From: Acidobacteriaceae bacterium
Lineage (GTDB): Bacteria; Acidobacteriota; Terriglobia; Terriglobales; Acidobacteriaceae
Length of the DNA stretch: 58,940 bases
Reading direction: 5' to 3'
Assembly: GCA_030037545.1 (NCBI GenBank)
Contig: JASHRF010000081.1
Location: 1-58,940, forward strand
Shown here: in pieces, positions 35,219-44,103 of the stretch
Numbering within the stretch: the first letter of the stretch is position 1
Layout: every line of letters starts with the position of its first letter
Notes under the pieces: generated by a model
What the model was told of the DNA's origin: nothing
Databases searched by the model: none
Seen by the model: the letters and a program-made list of their open reading frames with translations, nothing else
Made by a program: the position numbers and the translations under genes

Positions 35219-37568
35219 CCAAGCGAAATTCGTACCGTGGTTCGCCAAAGCCGGAGCCGCGTCGAGCATCGTGCCGATTGCACGGTTTGTCGGGCCGAAC
35301 ATCTTTGCCCTCAAGGGCGGCGGTTACGGATGCCTGTTCGCTCTTACGGGCATCGACGAAGAGGGGCTAACGAATCAGGAGCTTGACGCACGGATGCGGT
35401 CTATCGAAGGCGCGTTCCGTGGACTGCCGGAAGGCTCCTGCTTTTACCAGTACACCCGTATCAGGTTGGGCTTCGCTCTTCCCCGTCAACAGAAGTACAG
35501 CAATCCAGTCACGCAGGTTTTCGTAGATGACCGGCTGGCCTTTCTTGAAAAGACGGCTGGCTTCCGACGGATCGACCTGCACTGGTGCCTCTCGCTGGAA
35601 CCACCGAAGATCAAGCCATTTGCGCAGAAACCGAAGGAACACGCCGCCGCGACATCCCGAATGCTCTCCGACCTCCAAAAGACTGCGACGATTCTGGAAG
35701 GTCATCTCGGCAGTTCATTGGGGTTGCGTCTGCTCGATAAGGATGCAGCCTTCCAGTTTTTCAGCTACCTGTTCAACCTTGAGGAATGGTCGGCGGCCGA
35801 CCAGCCCCGCAGCGACGGCGGCATAGACCGGCAGATCGTGAAGACCCCGGTTGCATGGCACAGCGAGCACCTGCGTGTTGGCAAACGCTATGTGCAAATG
35901 TTTTCGCTCAAGACCACGCCGGAGGCGTCCCGGCCGTGTCTCTTTTCCGGCTTGCAGACGCTCGATTGCGACGGCATCCTTTGCTCGGCGTGGCGGCCGA
36001 AGTCCACTGCGGCAGCGCGCAGCGAGATCGACGCGCAGGAGAAGTTCATCTCGTTCTTCAAAGTCGGCGTCTTGACGCGGGTGATGAATGCGCGCGACAC
36101 GGTTGCGCTCGAAACCGGAGCCGGAGCTAAGGCCGCCAACAGCAGCGTCGATGACCTGAGTGAAGCCATCCGCTCGCTCGATAAAAAGGCCCATGGCGAA
36201 TACTCGCTCCGCCTGCTCCTGGCCGCCGACAGCGCGGAGCAGTTGCATGATGCCGTGCCCGCTGTGCATCGGATCTTCGTCGATGCACGCGCGCAGATGA
36301 TGGAGGAAACACTTGGCAATCTCTCCGCCTTCTATGCGATGTTCCCCGGAAACGGAAAGTTCAACGTCTTCCCGCTATGGTTGTCCGAAGATCACCATGC
36401 GCGTCTGTCTTCCGTGTTCGCGCCGCACATCGGCCATCCTCACTCAGAGGATTTGGATGCGGAATACCTCAGCATCCTTGAAACCCGCACCCGCACGCCG
36501 TTCTTTCAGGATGTGTACGTGGATGGCGTGCGCGTCATGCTCATCCTCGGGCCTACGGGGTCGGGCAAAAGTGTGTACGGGAATTCGCTGGTTGCCCTGG
36601 AGCAGAAATACGGCGGGTTCACCTACATCTTCGACATCGGCGGCAGCTATGAGAGTGTTGTCGAATTGTACGGCGGGAAGGTAGACCGCGTGGGCAAGGA
36701 TGGCCCACGGGTGAACCCGTTCGCGCTGGAGCCAACTGAAAACAATATCAAATTCCTGTATTCGTTCATCAAGCTCCTGCTCTCGAACGGCGGCGCGGAA
36801 CTGGAGCCGGAAGACGACGACGTGATCCATAAGGCCGTGCAGGATATGTACCTGCTCGACCCGGAGAACCGGCGGCTCTCGAATCTCTTTCTGCCCCGGA
36901 AGCTCGACCGCTATCTCTCGAAATGGGTTGGCGCCGGCATTTATCACGCCATCTTCGACAACGTGGAAGACAGTCTCTCGCTCTCCCGCGTGCAGTGCTT
37001 CGATTTCCAGGGCGTCAACAATGAGCAATATGCCGATTTGATTGAGCCGCTGATGGTGTGGCTGCTCCGGCGCATCAACGACGTGCTCTACAACCCTGCC
37101 AATCTTGGCGTGCCCAAGCACATTCTGATCGAGGAGATTTTCTCTTCGATGAAGAACCGGCAGCTCCTCGAAGGCGCGCTGGCCTCCATCAAGACCGTCC
37201 GGAAGAACCTTGGCGGCGTGACCATGATCGGCCAGTCCGCCGAAGACCTGGGTGCGAACGCGGACAGCATCGTGAACTCCTGCACGTCGTTCCTGTTCCT
37301 GAAGGATGCGACGTTCAACAGGAAGCGGTATGCCGAGCTGTTCAAGATGAATGAACAGCAAATCGCGCTTTTCGAGAGCTTGCAGGACCGTGAGGCGCTC
37401 TACATGCGCCGCGACGGTTTGACCAAAGTTGTGCGGCTCAATCTCGACAGCCGCAGCTACGCGACGTTCTCCACCAGGCCAAAGGACCGGGTTCGCCGGT
37501 CGAAGCTGATTGCCAAATACGGACTCACCGAGGGCATTGCACGTTTTGCCCAGGGCGAATCTGTGTAA
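35199..37568 (+). CDS. virB4: VirB4/TrbE conjugation ATPase
   Basis: A 789-residue hexameric ATPase that energises pilus assembly and substrate transfer at the inner membrane. An N-terminal CagE/TrbE-like domain (GGGYGCLFALTGIDEEG) is followed by the Walker A LILGPTGSGKSVYGNSL around residue 450, a Walker B-like HILIEEIFSSM around residue 645 and the late MIGQSAEDLGANADSIVNSC sensor region. Length and motifs are normal. The gene overlaps virB3. This is the best marker for placing the secretion system in a mating-pair-formation class. Confidence 0.96.
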   Translation: MTRANSSQAKFVPWFAKAGAASSIVPIARFVGPNIFALKGGGYGCLFALTGIDEEGLTNQELDARMRSIEGAFRGLPEGSCFYQYTRIRLGFALPRQQKYSNPVTQVFVDDRLAFLEKTAGFRRIDLHWCLSLEPPKIKPFAQKPKEHAAATSRMLSDLQKTATILEGHLGSSLGLRLLDKDAAFQFFSYLFNLEEWSAADQPRSDGGIDRQIVKTPVAWHSEHLRVGKRYVQMFSLKTTPEASRPCLFSGLQTLDCDGILCSAWRPKSTAAARSEIDAQEKFISFFKVGVLTRVMNARDTVALETGAGAKAANSSVDDLSEAIRSLDKKAHGEYSLRLLLAADSAEQLHDAVPAVHRIFVDARAQMMEETLGNLSAFYAMFPGNGKFNVFPLWLSEDHHARLSSVFAPHIGHPHSEDLDAEYLSILETRTRTPFFQDVYVDGVRVMLILGPTGSGKSVYGNSLVALEQKYGGFTYIFDIGGSYESVVELYGGKVDRVGKDGPRVNPFALEPTENNIKFLYSFIKLLLSNGGAELEPEDDDVIHKAVQDMYLLDPENRRLSNLFLPRKLDRYLSKWVGAGIYHAIFDNVEDSLSLSRVQCFDFQGVNNEQYADLIEPLMVWLLRRINDVLYNPANLGVPKHILIEEIFSSMKNRQLLEGALASIKTVRKNLGGVTMIGQSAEDLGANADSIVNSCTSFLFLKDATFNRKRYAELFKMNEQQIALFESLQDREALYMRRDGLTKVVRLNLDSRSYATFSTRPKDRVRRSKLIAKYGLTEGIARFAQGESV

Positions 37569-37588
37569 CAGAAGAAAGGACCAGAGCC

Positions 37589-38425
37589 GTGAAAACACTC
37601 ATCCGAACCACCGTGACTCTTGGACTCACGTTCACGGCCGTTTCTGCGACCCACGCACAGCACACTCCGAAAAACCTTGAGCCAAGCACGCCGCGGACGG
37701 TGGTGGTGTCCGCCACCGCCGCTCCCCCTGTGATCCGCGCTGCCCTGCTGCAATCGACGCTGATCGTGCTCCCTCCGCAGGAGAAAGTAGCAAGTGTCTT
37801 CGCCGGGGACACGGTGGACTGGGTGTTCGACGGCGGGCATGTCGCCTCGCGCTTCATCAGCATCAAGCCGAAGGTGGCGGGCAGTAAGACCGATGTCCAT
37901 ATCATCTCCGATCACGGCAACGAATACACGCTCGCGCTTCAGGAGGTTTCCACCGACCCAGATCCCCACTTCGATTCCAAGGTCTTCATTACGCCAGGCG
38001 ACAAGACAGCTCAGGAAAAGTTGATTGAGCTGCCTGTTTTCGTGCCGGCATCGCAGTTGGACCAGGCGAAGCAGGAGGCCACGGCAGCTAAAGCCGCCGA
38101 GGCCGCCACGCTCAAAGCGGAACAGACGAAAGAGGAGGAATACCGCAGCCAGTATCCCGGCACGCTGCGCTTTGACTACGCCTGGGATAAGTCCAAGGGC
38201 GACGCGCTTGGACTGCGCCAGATATGGCATGACGACAAATTCACTTACCTGCGCGGCGATTTCGAGGAAACACCCGCGCTTTATGAAGTGAAAGCCGGTA
38301 AACCATCGTTGATCAATTACGACTTCAACGACGGCCTCTATACGGTGTCAAAAGAATTGACACGCGGTTATCTCATCATCGGCAAGCAGAAAGTGGAATT
38401 TCACCGCACGGATGCGAGGAACTAG
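37589..38425 (+). CDS. virB9: VirB9/TrbG outer-membrane core protein
   Basis: A 278-residue exported protein starting at GTG 37589 with AAAGGA upstream and a signal peptide (TLIRTTVTLGLTFTAVSATHAQ). The first half has VFAGDTVDWVFDG and FISIKPKVAGSKTDVHIISDHGNEYTL, as in VirB9 N-domains. A charged helix follows, then a C-terminal beta domain with LRFDYAWDKSK, PALYEVKAGKPSLINYDFNDGLYTV and YLIIGKQKVEF. VirB9 forms the outer-membrane core ring with VirB10 and VirB7. No VirB7 lipoprotein is recognised nearby. Confidence 0.9.
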   Translation: MKTLIRTTVTLGLTFTAVSATHAQHTPKNLEPSTPRTVVVSATAAPPVIRAALLQSTLIVLPPQEKVASVFAGDTVDWVFDGGHVASRFISIKPKVAGSKTDVHIISDHGNEYTLALQEVSTDPDPHFDSKVFITPGDKTAQEKLIELPVFVPASQLDQAKQEATAAKAAEAATLKAEQTKEEEYRSQYPGTLRFDYAWDKSKGDALGLRQIWHDDKFTYLRGDFEETPALYEVKAGKPSLINYDFNDGLYTVSKELTRGYLIIGKQKVEFHRTDARN

Positions 38426-38427
38426 CC

Positions 38428-39714
38428 ATGCCTGAGACAAACGAAAACCCGCCTGCAACTGTTCCCGCTCAACCCGAGGCCAAGCCTCCGCTGCGGAAAA
38501 GTATGCCAGCGATCGTCGCTCTGGTGGTCATCATGGCGCTCATTGGTATTGCCAACCTTTCGAGCCTGCTGCGCGGTAACAGGAAATCCGCACCAACCGG
38601 GAGCCTGCCGATAACGCGCCCGGCGGCGCCAAATGCTCAGGAAGTCAACAGCTTCGAGACGCAGCAGCAGTTGCAGGCTCAACGCGACGCCGAGGAACGG
38701 CAGCACCAGCAGGAGATCGCCGCAATGCAGCAATTTGAGGCGGCGGAGGGGATTCCGGGGCCGGAAGGAGCCAGCGCGCCGCCGATGACCGCCGCACAGC
38801 GGGCGGCAATCTATGGCGACAGTCCGAGCGCGCCTGCTACGACTTCGGAAGTCTCTCAGGCGCGGGCCGAGGCCAAACAACGCGAGCTGGCGCGTGAGAA
38901 ACAAAAGCAGGACGCCATCGACAGCGATACCGTGGCGATCGATTTCGAGCAGTCGAACGGGGCGGCACCAGCCGCTGCCCCGCAAGCTCCCACAACGGAA
39001 GCAGCGCAGAGGCCGGCCACGGACGCGGACAGCGGCGCTGCGTCTGCGCAATCCGCCAATGTGCAGCCCGCCGCTGCGCAACAGAGTAAAAACGATCCGA
39101 TGTCTCCCTACAGTTTCGACGCTTACCAAGGCCGTCTTTACCGGGTCTTCGAGGGTACGGTACTCGAAGGCGTCGTCACCAACCACATCGACGGCGGTTT
39201 CAGCGGCCCGATCATTGTCTCTCTGACGACAGACCTCTATTCCCACGATCATCAGGAACTTCTCTTGCCGCAAGGGACACGGCTGCTTGGCGACGTCGAG
39301 AGCGTAGGCAACGCGCAACAGCGCAAGATGTTCGTGACCTTCCATCGCGCCATCTGCCCCGATGGGTTTTCGCTTGAGTTTGCGAAGTATATAGGCCTTG
39401 ACCAGATCGGCACAACCGGCCTGGCGACCAAGATCAACCACGGATACCTCGAAGCCTTCGCCGCTGCCGCCGCTATTGGCGGGCTGGGCGGCCTTGCACA
39501 GATCGGCAACAACGGCAGCATCCTAACGCCGTCTGCGGAGATTCAGAACGGCATTTCCGCAGAGTCGGCTGTCGAAGGCGAGCAGGTCTTGAACCACTTT
39601 CTCAACCGTCTGCCGGTCATCACGCTCAAAGAAGGTTCCCGCGCCCGCATTTACATCGGGACGGATCTCCTGATTCCGTCCTACGCGGAACATCGGGTCG
39701 ATCCCGCGCTCTGA
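38428..39714 (+). CDS. virB10: VirB10/TrbI channel scaffold
   Basis: A 428-residue protein starting 2 bp after virB9. A short cytoplasmic proline-rich N-terminus and one membrane helix (MPAIVALVVIMALIGIANL) are followed by a long glutamine/alanine/proline linker, then the conserved beta-barrel domain (YRVFEGTVLEGVVTNHIDGGFSGPIIVSLTTDLYSHD, LLPQGTRLLGDVESVG). VirB10 spans both membranes and gates the channel. Family length and order are normal. Confidence 0.95.
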   Translation: MPETNENPPATVPAQPEAKPPLRKSMPAIVALVVIMALIGIANLSSLLRGNRKSAPTGSLPITRPAAPNAQEVNSFETQQQLQAQRDAEERQHQQEIAAMQQFEAAEGIPGPEGASAPPMTAAQRAAIYGDSPSAPATTSEVSQARAEAKQRELAREKQKQDAIDSDTVAIDFEQSNGAAPAAAPQAPTTEAAQRPATDADSGAASAQSANVQPAAAQQSKNDPMSPYSFDAYQGRLYRVFEGTVLEGVVTNHIDGGFSGPIIVSLTTDLYSHDHQELLLPQGTRLLGDVESVGNAQQRKMFVTFHRAICPDGFSLEFAKYIGLDQIGTTGLATKINHGYLEAFAAAAAIGGLGGLAQIGNNGSILTPSAEIQNGISAESAVEGEQVLNHFLNRLPVITLKEGSRARIYIGTDLLIPSYAEHRVDPAL

Positions 39715-39725
39715 CTGGAGGCTTT

Positions 39726-39965
39726 ATGAATCGCCGCGCCATCAATCGCCGAAACCTGTTTGCCGGGGCCGGGCTGTGCGCGCTGGCGCTGGCAGTTGTT
39801 GCTACGCCTGCGGGCCGAAACATGGCCACGACCTCACTGGCGGATTTCGTCGAGATCGCCGAAAGAGTGGCACGGCTTCCGTGCTGGATCGTGGATCACA
39901 GCCAGTGCTTTTCCCTGGACAGGTTGGACCCAACCTGCCCGCAATGCTTGCAACCGTTCGATTAA
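39726..39965 (+). CDS. Small exported cysteine-containing protein
   Basis: A 79-residue protein with a good GGAGG ribosome-binding site. A twin-arginine-like start (NRRNLFAGAGLCALALAVVATPAG) is followed by a short mature part with four cysteines, the last pair a CxxC (CPQC). It lies between virB10 and the virB5-like gene, 11 bp after the former, so it is surely translated with the secretion operon. It could replace VirB7 as a small core subunit, or stabilise the pilus tip. I do not recognise a family. Confidence 0.65.
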   Translation: MNRRAINRRNLFAGAGLCALALAVVATPAGRNMATTSLADFVEIAERVARLPCWIVDHSQCFSLDRLDPTCPQCLQPFD

Positions 39966-39980
39966 CCATTGGAGGTTTCC

Positions 39981-40769
39981 ATGAAATTCAACGCAACAAA
40001 TCGCCGCAGGTGGATTATCGGCACGGGAGCCGCCTTGCTTCTCATGGCCACGCCGAGCTTCGCCCTCTTCGGAATCGGAGACATTGTCTTTGACCCGACC
40101 AGCTACGCCAGCCTGGTACAGCAGCTCACCACCATCCAAATGCAGTACAACATGCTCAAGAACAACATCGAGCATTTCTCGATCAAGCAGCAGTGGCAGA
40201 CGACGCTCCATGCTCTTGAAAACGTCAACGTCGCCAATATGTTTGGCGAGACGGCGGGCATGAGCGTTGCGCTCAATACCAACTCTCCCTCCGCGTCGGC
40301 AACAGCATGGACGGCGGCGACCGTTTCCATGAACGGCGGCATCAGCCCTTACTTGCAGTCGCAAACCCTCGGCAGCTCGCGGATGTCCCAACTTGCCATG
40401 ATCGAGACATCGGATGCAGTTTCTCCCGACTGTCTCACCGCCGTGGGCCAGTACCGGGGCGCAAGGAGCACAAACGCCACGGCCAACAATTCGCTGGTTA
40501 CCGAGCAATTCGACTCGACCGACGCCACCAATAGCGAAGTCCAGCAGCTCAATCTGTTGAATGCGGCCGAGGCGCAGAAGATGGCCGAGATGCAGTCCCA
40601 GGGCGCATTGCAGGCGTGTCTCGCCTCGCAGATGACCGTCGCCAACATGGAACAGCGCAACGCAGCCGTCGAAGATCTCAATACGGCGGCTTTCGTGGAG
40701 CAAGAGCGCAGCGCCAACGACACGAGCGCCGCAAACGAAGGCAGCACATGGGATAGCTATTTGCCCTAA
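39981..40769 (+). CDS. virB5: VirB5/TrbJ-like pilus-associated protein
   Basis: The ATG at 39981 has GGAGG upstream. The 262-residue protein has a signal peptide (RRRWIIGTGAALLLMATPSFA), then GIGDIVFDPTSYASLVQQLTTIQMQYNMLKNNIEHF, the usual opening of TrbJ proteins. The rest is helical and rich in alanine, serine and glutamine. VirB5/TrbJ proteins sit at the pilus tip or act in periplasmic assembly. The gene lies right before virB6, as in Trb systems. Divergence is high, but the start block is convincing. Confidence 0.85.
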   Translation: MKFNATNRRRWIIGTGAALLLMATPSFALFGIGDIVFDPTSYASLVQQLTTIQMQYNMLKNNIEHFSIKQQWQTTLHALENVNVANMFGETAGMSVALNTNSPSASATAWTAATVSMNGGISPYLQSQTLGSSRMSQLAMIETSDAVSPDCLTAVGQYRGARSTNATANNSLVTEQFDSTDATNSEVQQLNLLNAAEAQKMAEMQSQGALQACLASQMTVANMEQRNAAVEDLNTAAFVEQERSANDTSAANEGSTWDSYLP

Positions 40770-40791
40770 ATATCACTGAGAGGGTTGCGAT

Positions 40792-41712
40792 ATGGTTCCC
40801 GTGGCGCTATTGGCGCAGGCATTACCGAGCGCAAGTTCCGGCGTGGACTGGCTGTATCAGTTCACCAATAATCTGACCAACCTCACCACGCAGAACGGTG
40901 GTGCGCTGACGCAGTTTGGCCTCACGGAACTAAGCTGCATCGCTCTCTTCACGCTCATCAGTATGGTCGTGAATTGGAGCACCACCAGCATGACACTCCG
41001 GTTCCATGCGCAACCCGTTCACGCCGGCGATCTCGTCACCTTCCTGCTCAGGCTTATTGCGTGCTGCCTACTCGAAAACTATTGGGTGAGCCCGTTACCC
41101 GGCGCGAGCTTCGGCATCAATCACTTTTTCTCGTACATTGCACAGGCGATCGTTGCCGCGTTCGACCAGAATTCGCTGAATAATCTGCTCCAGCTTCTCA
41201 AGACCGCTGGAGATAGCACGACCATGCCATCGCTGATGGCTCCGGTCCAGATCCTTTGCTATTTCGTGGTACAGGGCCTACTCGGCATCGCCTCCGCAAT
41301 CCTCTTCGTGATAAATTGCAGCGCCTTCATCCTTTATGGAGTGACTGCCTTATTCGGCCCTGTCTTCATCCCCTTGCTGATGACGAACACCTTTCGCGCC
41401 AAGTTCTTTCACTTTCTCGATGTTCTGATCAGCTTCGCCATGATCCGCGCCGTGGCCGCGGCCTTCATCTTCGTGTGGGCAGGCTTTATGAACGCGTTTC
41501 TACAACAGACCTTCAATGGAAATTATTCGATGGAAATGTGGCTTGCCAACCTCATCCCCTGCATCATGGTATTCGTCGCTTTCATTGTGAATATGCTCTT
41601 CATTCCGAGCATGACGCAGGCGATATTTGGTGGTACCGCGGGATTGGCAGATGGAATGACAAAGATCGTTGGAGCCGCCGTTTCATTAGCCGCTATGACC
41701 GGAGGAGCATAA
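40792..41712 (+). CDS. virB6: VirB6/TrbL polytopic membrane protein
   Basis: A 306-residue membrane protein with at least five helices (GLTELSCIALFTLISMVV, PVQILCYFVVQGLLGIASAILFVI, ALFGPVFIPLLMTNTFRAKFF, MIRAVAAAFIFVWAGFMNAFL, NLIPCIMVFVAFIVNMLFIPS). The central block with FGPVFIPLL and the charged turn after it is typical of VirB6/TrbL. It forms the inner-membrane part of the DNA transfer channel. The start is at 40792, 22 bp after virB5. Confidence 0.88.
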   Translation: MVPVALLAQALPSASSGVDWLYQFTNNLTNLTTQNGGALTQFGLTELSCIALFTLISMVVNWSTTSMTLRFHAQPVHAGDLVTFLLRLIACCLLENYWVSPLPGASFGINHFFSYIAQAIVAAFDQNSLNNLLQLLKTAGDSTTMPSLMAPVQILCYFVVQGLLGIASAILFVINCSAFILYGVTALFGPVFIPLLMTNTFRAKFFHFLDVLISFAMIRAVAAAFIFVWAGFMNAFLQQTFNGNYSMEMWLANLIPCIMVFVAFIVNMLFIPSMTQAIFGGTAGLADGMTKIVGAAVSLAAMTGGA

Positions 41713-41716
41713 CGGA

Positions 41717-41902
41717 ATGTGGACCTATTTCATAAGCTTTCTCTTACTCCGTAAGTTTGGTCTGCCAAGGCCAATTCGCTACGCATTGGTGACCTTTATG
41801 GTCGGCTTGACGATCATTGTGCTGATCTATACGGCAAACCTGTTTCTCACGATTGAGCAAAGGACGAGTGTTCCCCATGTCCACACCCACAGCGCACATT
41901 GA
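41717..41902 (+). CDS. Small membrane protein of the mating apparatus
   Basis: A 61-residue protein with one clear membrane helix (YALVTFMVGLTIIVLIYTANLFL), a basic N-terminal part (LLRKFGLPRPIR) and a histidine-rich end (VPHVHTHSAH). It begins 4 bp after virB6 and overlaps virB8 by 26 bp, so it is part of the operon. I do not recognise a family. A single-helix accessory between B6 and B8 is not standard in Vir or Trb operons. Confidence 0.65.
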   Translation: MWTYFISFLLLRKFGLPRPIRYALVTFMVGLTIIVLIYTANLFLTIEQRTSVPHVHTHSAH

Positions 41903-42662
41903 GCCATCGCTCACGCCGGAGCAAGCATTACTGGCCGATCAGATCGGCAATGAGGTCTATGCCTCTCACTACGCCGAGCGGAAGGCATACCGCCTCATCC
42001 TCGCCTGTGGAACGGTCCTGCTGTGCGGATCGATGTGGCTCAATTTCTTCCTGGCCCGCCGTCCAATCGTCAACCGCTACATCCGCATCGACGAGATGGG
42101 CCGCGCCCAGGCCATCCAGTACAGCGACCTTAACTACACGCCGCGTGAGGGTGAAGTGCGGACCTATCTCACCGATTGGGCCAATTACCGCTACACCATC
42201 AATCCCGACACCATCGCGAAGAAGTACCCGCTCAACTACTACTTTCTATCCCAATCGCTGGCCTCGCAGTTGATGGCCGAGGACAACCGGAACCATTTGG
42301 TTTCGCAGGTCATGGCAAGCCAGATCGAGCAGAGCGATGTGGAGGTGCGCGACGTAACCATTACCTCCATGTCGGTACAGAAGATTCAGGGCACGAACAT
42401 CGCCCGCGGTACGGCGCTGGTCGCCATCGACAAAATCTATCCGCCAGAACACTCCCGCCAGCCGCGCACGGAGCATTGGATGCTGAGTGTGACCTACTAT
42501 CTGAACCCGGCGCAGGTCAGCCAGCAGGCTCAAATCTTCCCGCAGTTCGAGACCATCAACCCGCTCGGGCTTACCATCACGCAATTCCATGAAAATGAAG
42601 TCTCCGTAGACCCGCTCGTTCCGAACTCCGGCACAGCGCCAGCCCCAGGAGCAACGCGGTGA
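41877..42662 (+). CDS. virB8: VirB8/TrbF inner-membrane assembly protein
   Basis: The ATG at 41877 follows AAAGGAC; the frame opens earlier at a TTG. The 261-residue protein has a cytoplasmic stretch of about 40 residues, one membrane helix (LILACGTVLLCGSMWLNFFLA), and a periplasmic NTF2-like domain with VNRYIRIDEMGRAQAIQYSDL, YFLSQSLASQLM and RTEHWMLSVTYYLNP. VirB8/TrbF nucleates assembly of the channel. It overlaps virB11 by 4 bp. Confidence 0.92.
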   Translation: MSTPTAHIEPSLTPEQALLADQIGNEVYASHYAERKAYRLILACGTVLLCGSMWLNFFLARRPIVNRYIRIDEMGRAQAIQYSDLNYTPREGEVRTYLTDWANYRYTINPDTIAKKYPLNYYFLSQSLASQLMAEDNRNHLVSQVMASQIEQSDVEVRDVTITSMSVQKIQGTNIARGTALVAIDKIYPPEHSRQPRTEHWMLSVTYYLNPAQVSQQAQIFPQFETINPLGLTITQFHENEVSVDPLVPNSGTAPAPGATR

Positions 42663-43636
42663 GTTATGAGCTGATATTGCCGTTCTTCCCCGATGAATTG
42701 CGGGCGCTATTGCTCGACCCGTCGATCTCGGACCTGATGATTAACGGCGCCACCGGCGTCTACGCGGATCGCGGCGGCGTTGTCGAGCAGATTGCGCTCA
42801 CGACCCCGTACACCAACGAGCGATTGCAGGCCGCGATTGAGCGCGTGGCCCGCATCCTGGGTCAAGACCTTACCAGTCAGAATCCCATCCTTAATACGCG
42901 CCTGCCCGATGGCTCCCGCGTCGCCGTGGTCGGCGCTCCGTCGTCCATTCACGGCCCGACATTGACCATCCGGAAATTCAATCGCTGGTTTACCACCGAT
43001 GAACTGATTGCTTCCGGCAGCCTGCCGGAGCATGTGCGCGACAGGATTCTTGGCTTTATCGGCGAGAAGAAGAACGGGATTATCAGCGGCGGAACCGGCT
43101 CGGGGAAGACGACCTTGATGAAGGCGTTGCTCGACCACTTTCCTCAGCATGAGCGGCTGATCGTGATCGAGCAACCGGCAGAGCTGAAAATTGCACATCC
43201 CAACGCCGTTCGTTGGGAGGCGGTTGAAGCGATTCCCGGCCAGGTGGCCGTGACGCCGAGCCAACTTGTAGCCGCAGCTTTGCGGCATCGACCCGACCGC
43301 ATCATCATGGGGGAAATCCGCGACGAGTGCGGCTACGATCTGCTGCAAGCCATGAACACCGGCCACGGCGGAACACTTTCGACCATCCACGCGAAATCAG
43401 CGTGGGATGCTCTCAACCGTCTGTCGGATTTGGCGCTGAGCGCCAGGCCCAACCTGAACCATGCCTTCGTGCGTTCGGAAACGGCGGAGGCCATCGACTT
43501 CGTTCTTTACTGCGAGCGCGAACACACGGGCCGGCGCCGGGTCCGCGAACTGATTACCGTCTCGGGCTACACCCACGCGGATCAGTCCTTCCAGACAGAG
43601 GAAATCTATCGCGCTTCCTCCGCGGCAGCGGCGTGA
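42659..43636 (+). CDS. virB11: VirB11/TrbB traffic ATPase
   Basis: A 325-residue hexameric ATPase starting at GTG inside a GTGA overlap with virB8. An N-terminal domain (DELRALLLDPSISDLMINGATGVYADR) precedes the Walker A GIISGGTGSGKTTLM near residue 145, the Asp-box and Walker B RPDRIIMGEIRDECGYDLLQAMNTGHGG, and the His-box STIHAKSAWDAL. It switches the system between pilus building and substrate transfer. It is last in the operon, whereas TrbB is first in Trb operons. Confidence 0.96.
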   Translation: MSYELILPFFPDELRALLLDPSISDLMINGATGVYADRGGVVEQIALTTPYTNERLQAAIERVARILGQDLTSQNPILNTRLPDGSRVAVVGAPSSIHGPTLTIRKFNRWFTTDELIASGSLPEHVRDRILGFIGEKKNGIISGGTGSGKTTLMKALLDHFPQHERLIVIEQPAELKIAHPNAVRWEAVEAIPGQVAVTPSQLVAAALRHRPDRIIMGEIRDECGYDLLQAMNTGHGGTLSTIHAKSAWDALNRLSDLALSARPNLNHAFVRSETAEAIDFVLYCEREHTGRRRVRELITVSGYTHADQSFQTEEIYRASSAAAA

Positions 43637-43671
43637 GTTGAGGATGGAAAGTCCGAATCGGAGGCTTCGTT

Positions 43672-44010
43672 ATGGATTGTCTTCTTGAGCAAGGTGGGAC
43701 AAACGGAAACTCGCCCATTCTGTGCGCTCTTGACCGTAGCCGCGCCGAACTTCAAGACAAGCGATTGCGGATGCGAGATGCAACTCTTTGTCCGGAGGTC
43801 CGGCGGGAAACGTGGATCTGGATTGCTGGCGAGTGGCTCGCCGGGAAGCAGAGAGATTGCATCGTTCTGATGCGAGTCTCCCGGTTCCATTCCTCACTTG
43901 CCCGGTCACTGCTTCGGGGCCTTTGCGACGCCCGGCGGCAAGCTCGCTCTTCTGCTTCGTCTTCGACGCCCTATGGGTTACGGTTTCCATCTGCGACGGA
44001 CCCTCCGTAA
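43672..44010 (+). CDS. Hypothetical protein, weak support
   Basis: A 112-residue frame with a good GGAGG eight bases before the ATG. The sequence is rich in arginine, serine and cysteine, with RRETWIWIAGEWLAGKQRD in the middle and a low-complexity end. No domain, signal peptide or membrane helix is recognised. Two other frames are also open over parts of this 467-bp gap between virB11 and ssb, so it may be non-coding. The gap holds no clear repeat or hairpin. Confidence 0.25.
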   Translation: MDCLLEQGGTNGNSPILCALDRSRAELQDKRLRMRDATLCPEVRRETWIWIAGEWLAGKQRDCIVLMRVSRFHSSLARSLLRGLCDARRQARSSASSSTPYGLRFPSATDPP

Positions 44011-44103
44011 ATGCAGAGCTTCGGCCTTGGGAGTCGCGCCCACTCGCATGGCTTCGCCCGTGTGACCCGAGCAGATCGGGAATTCAAAAACGGAGACTCG
44101 AAC

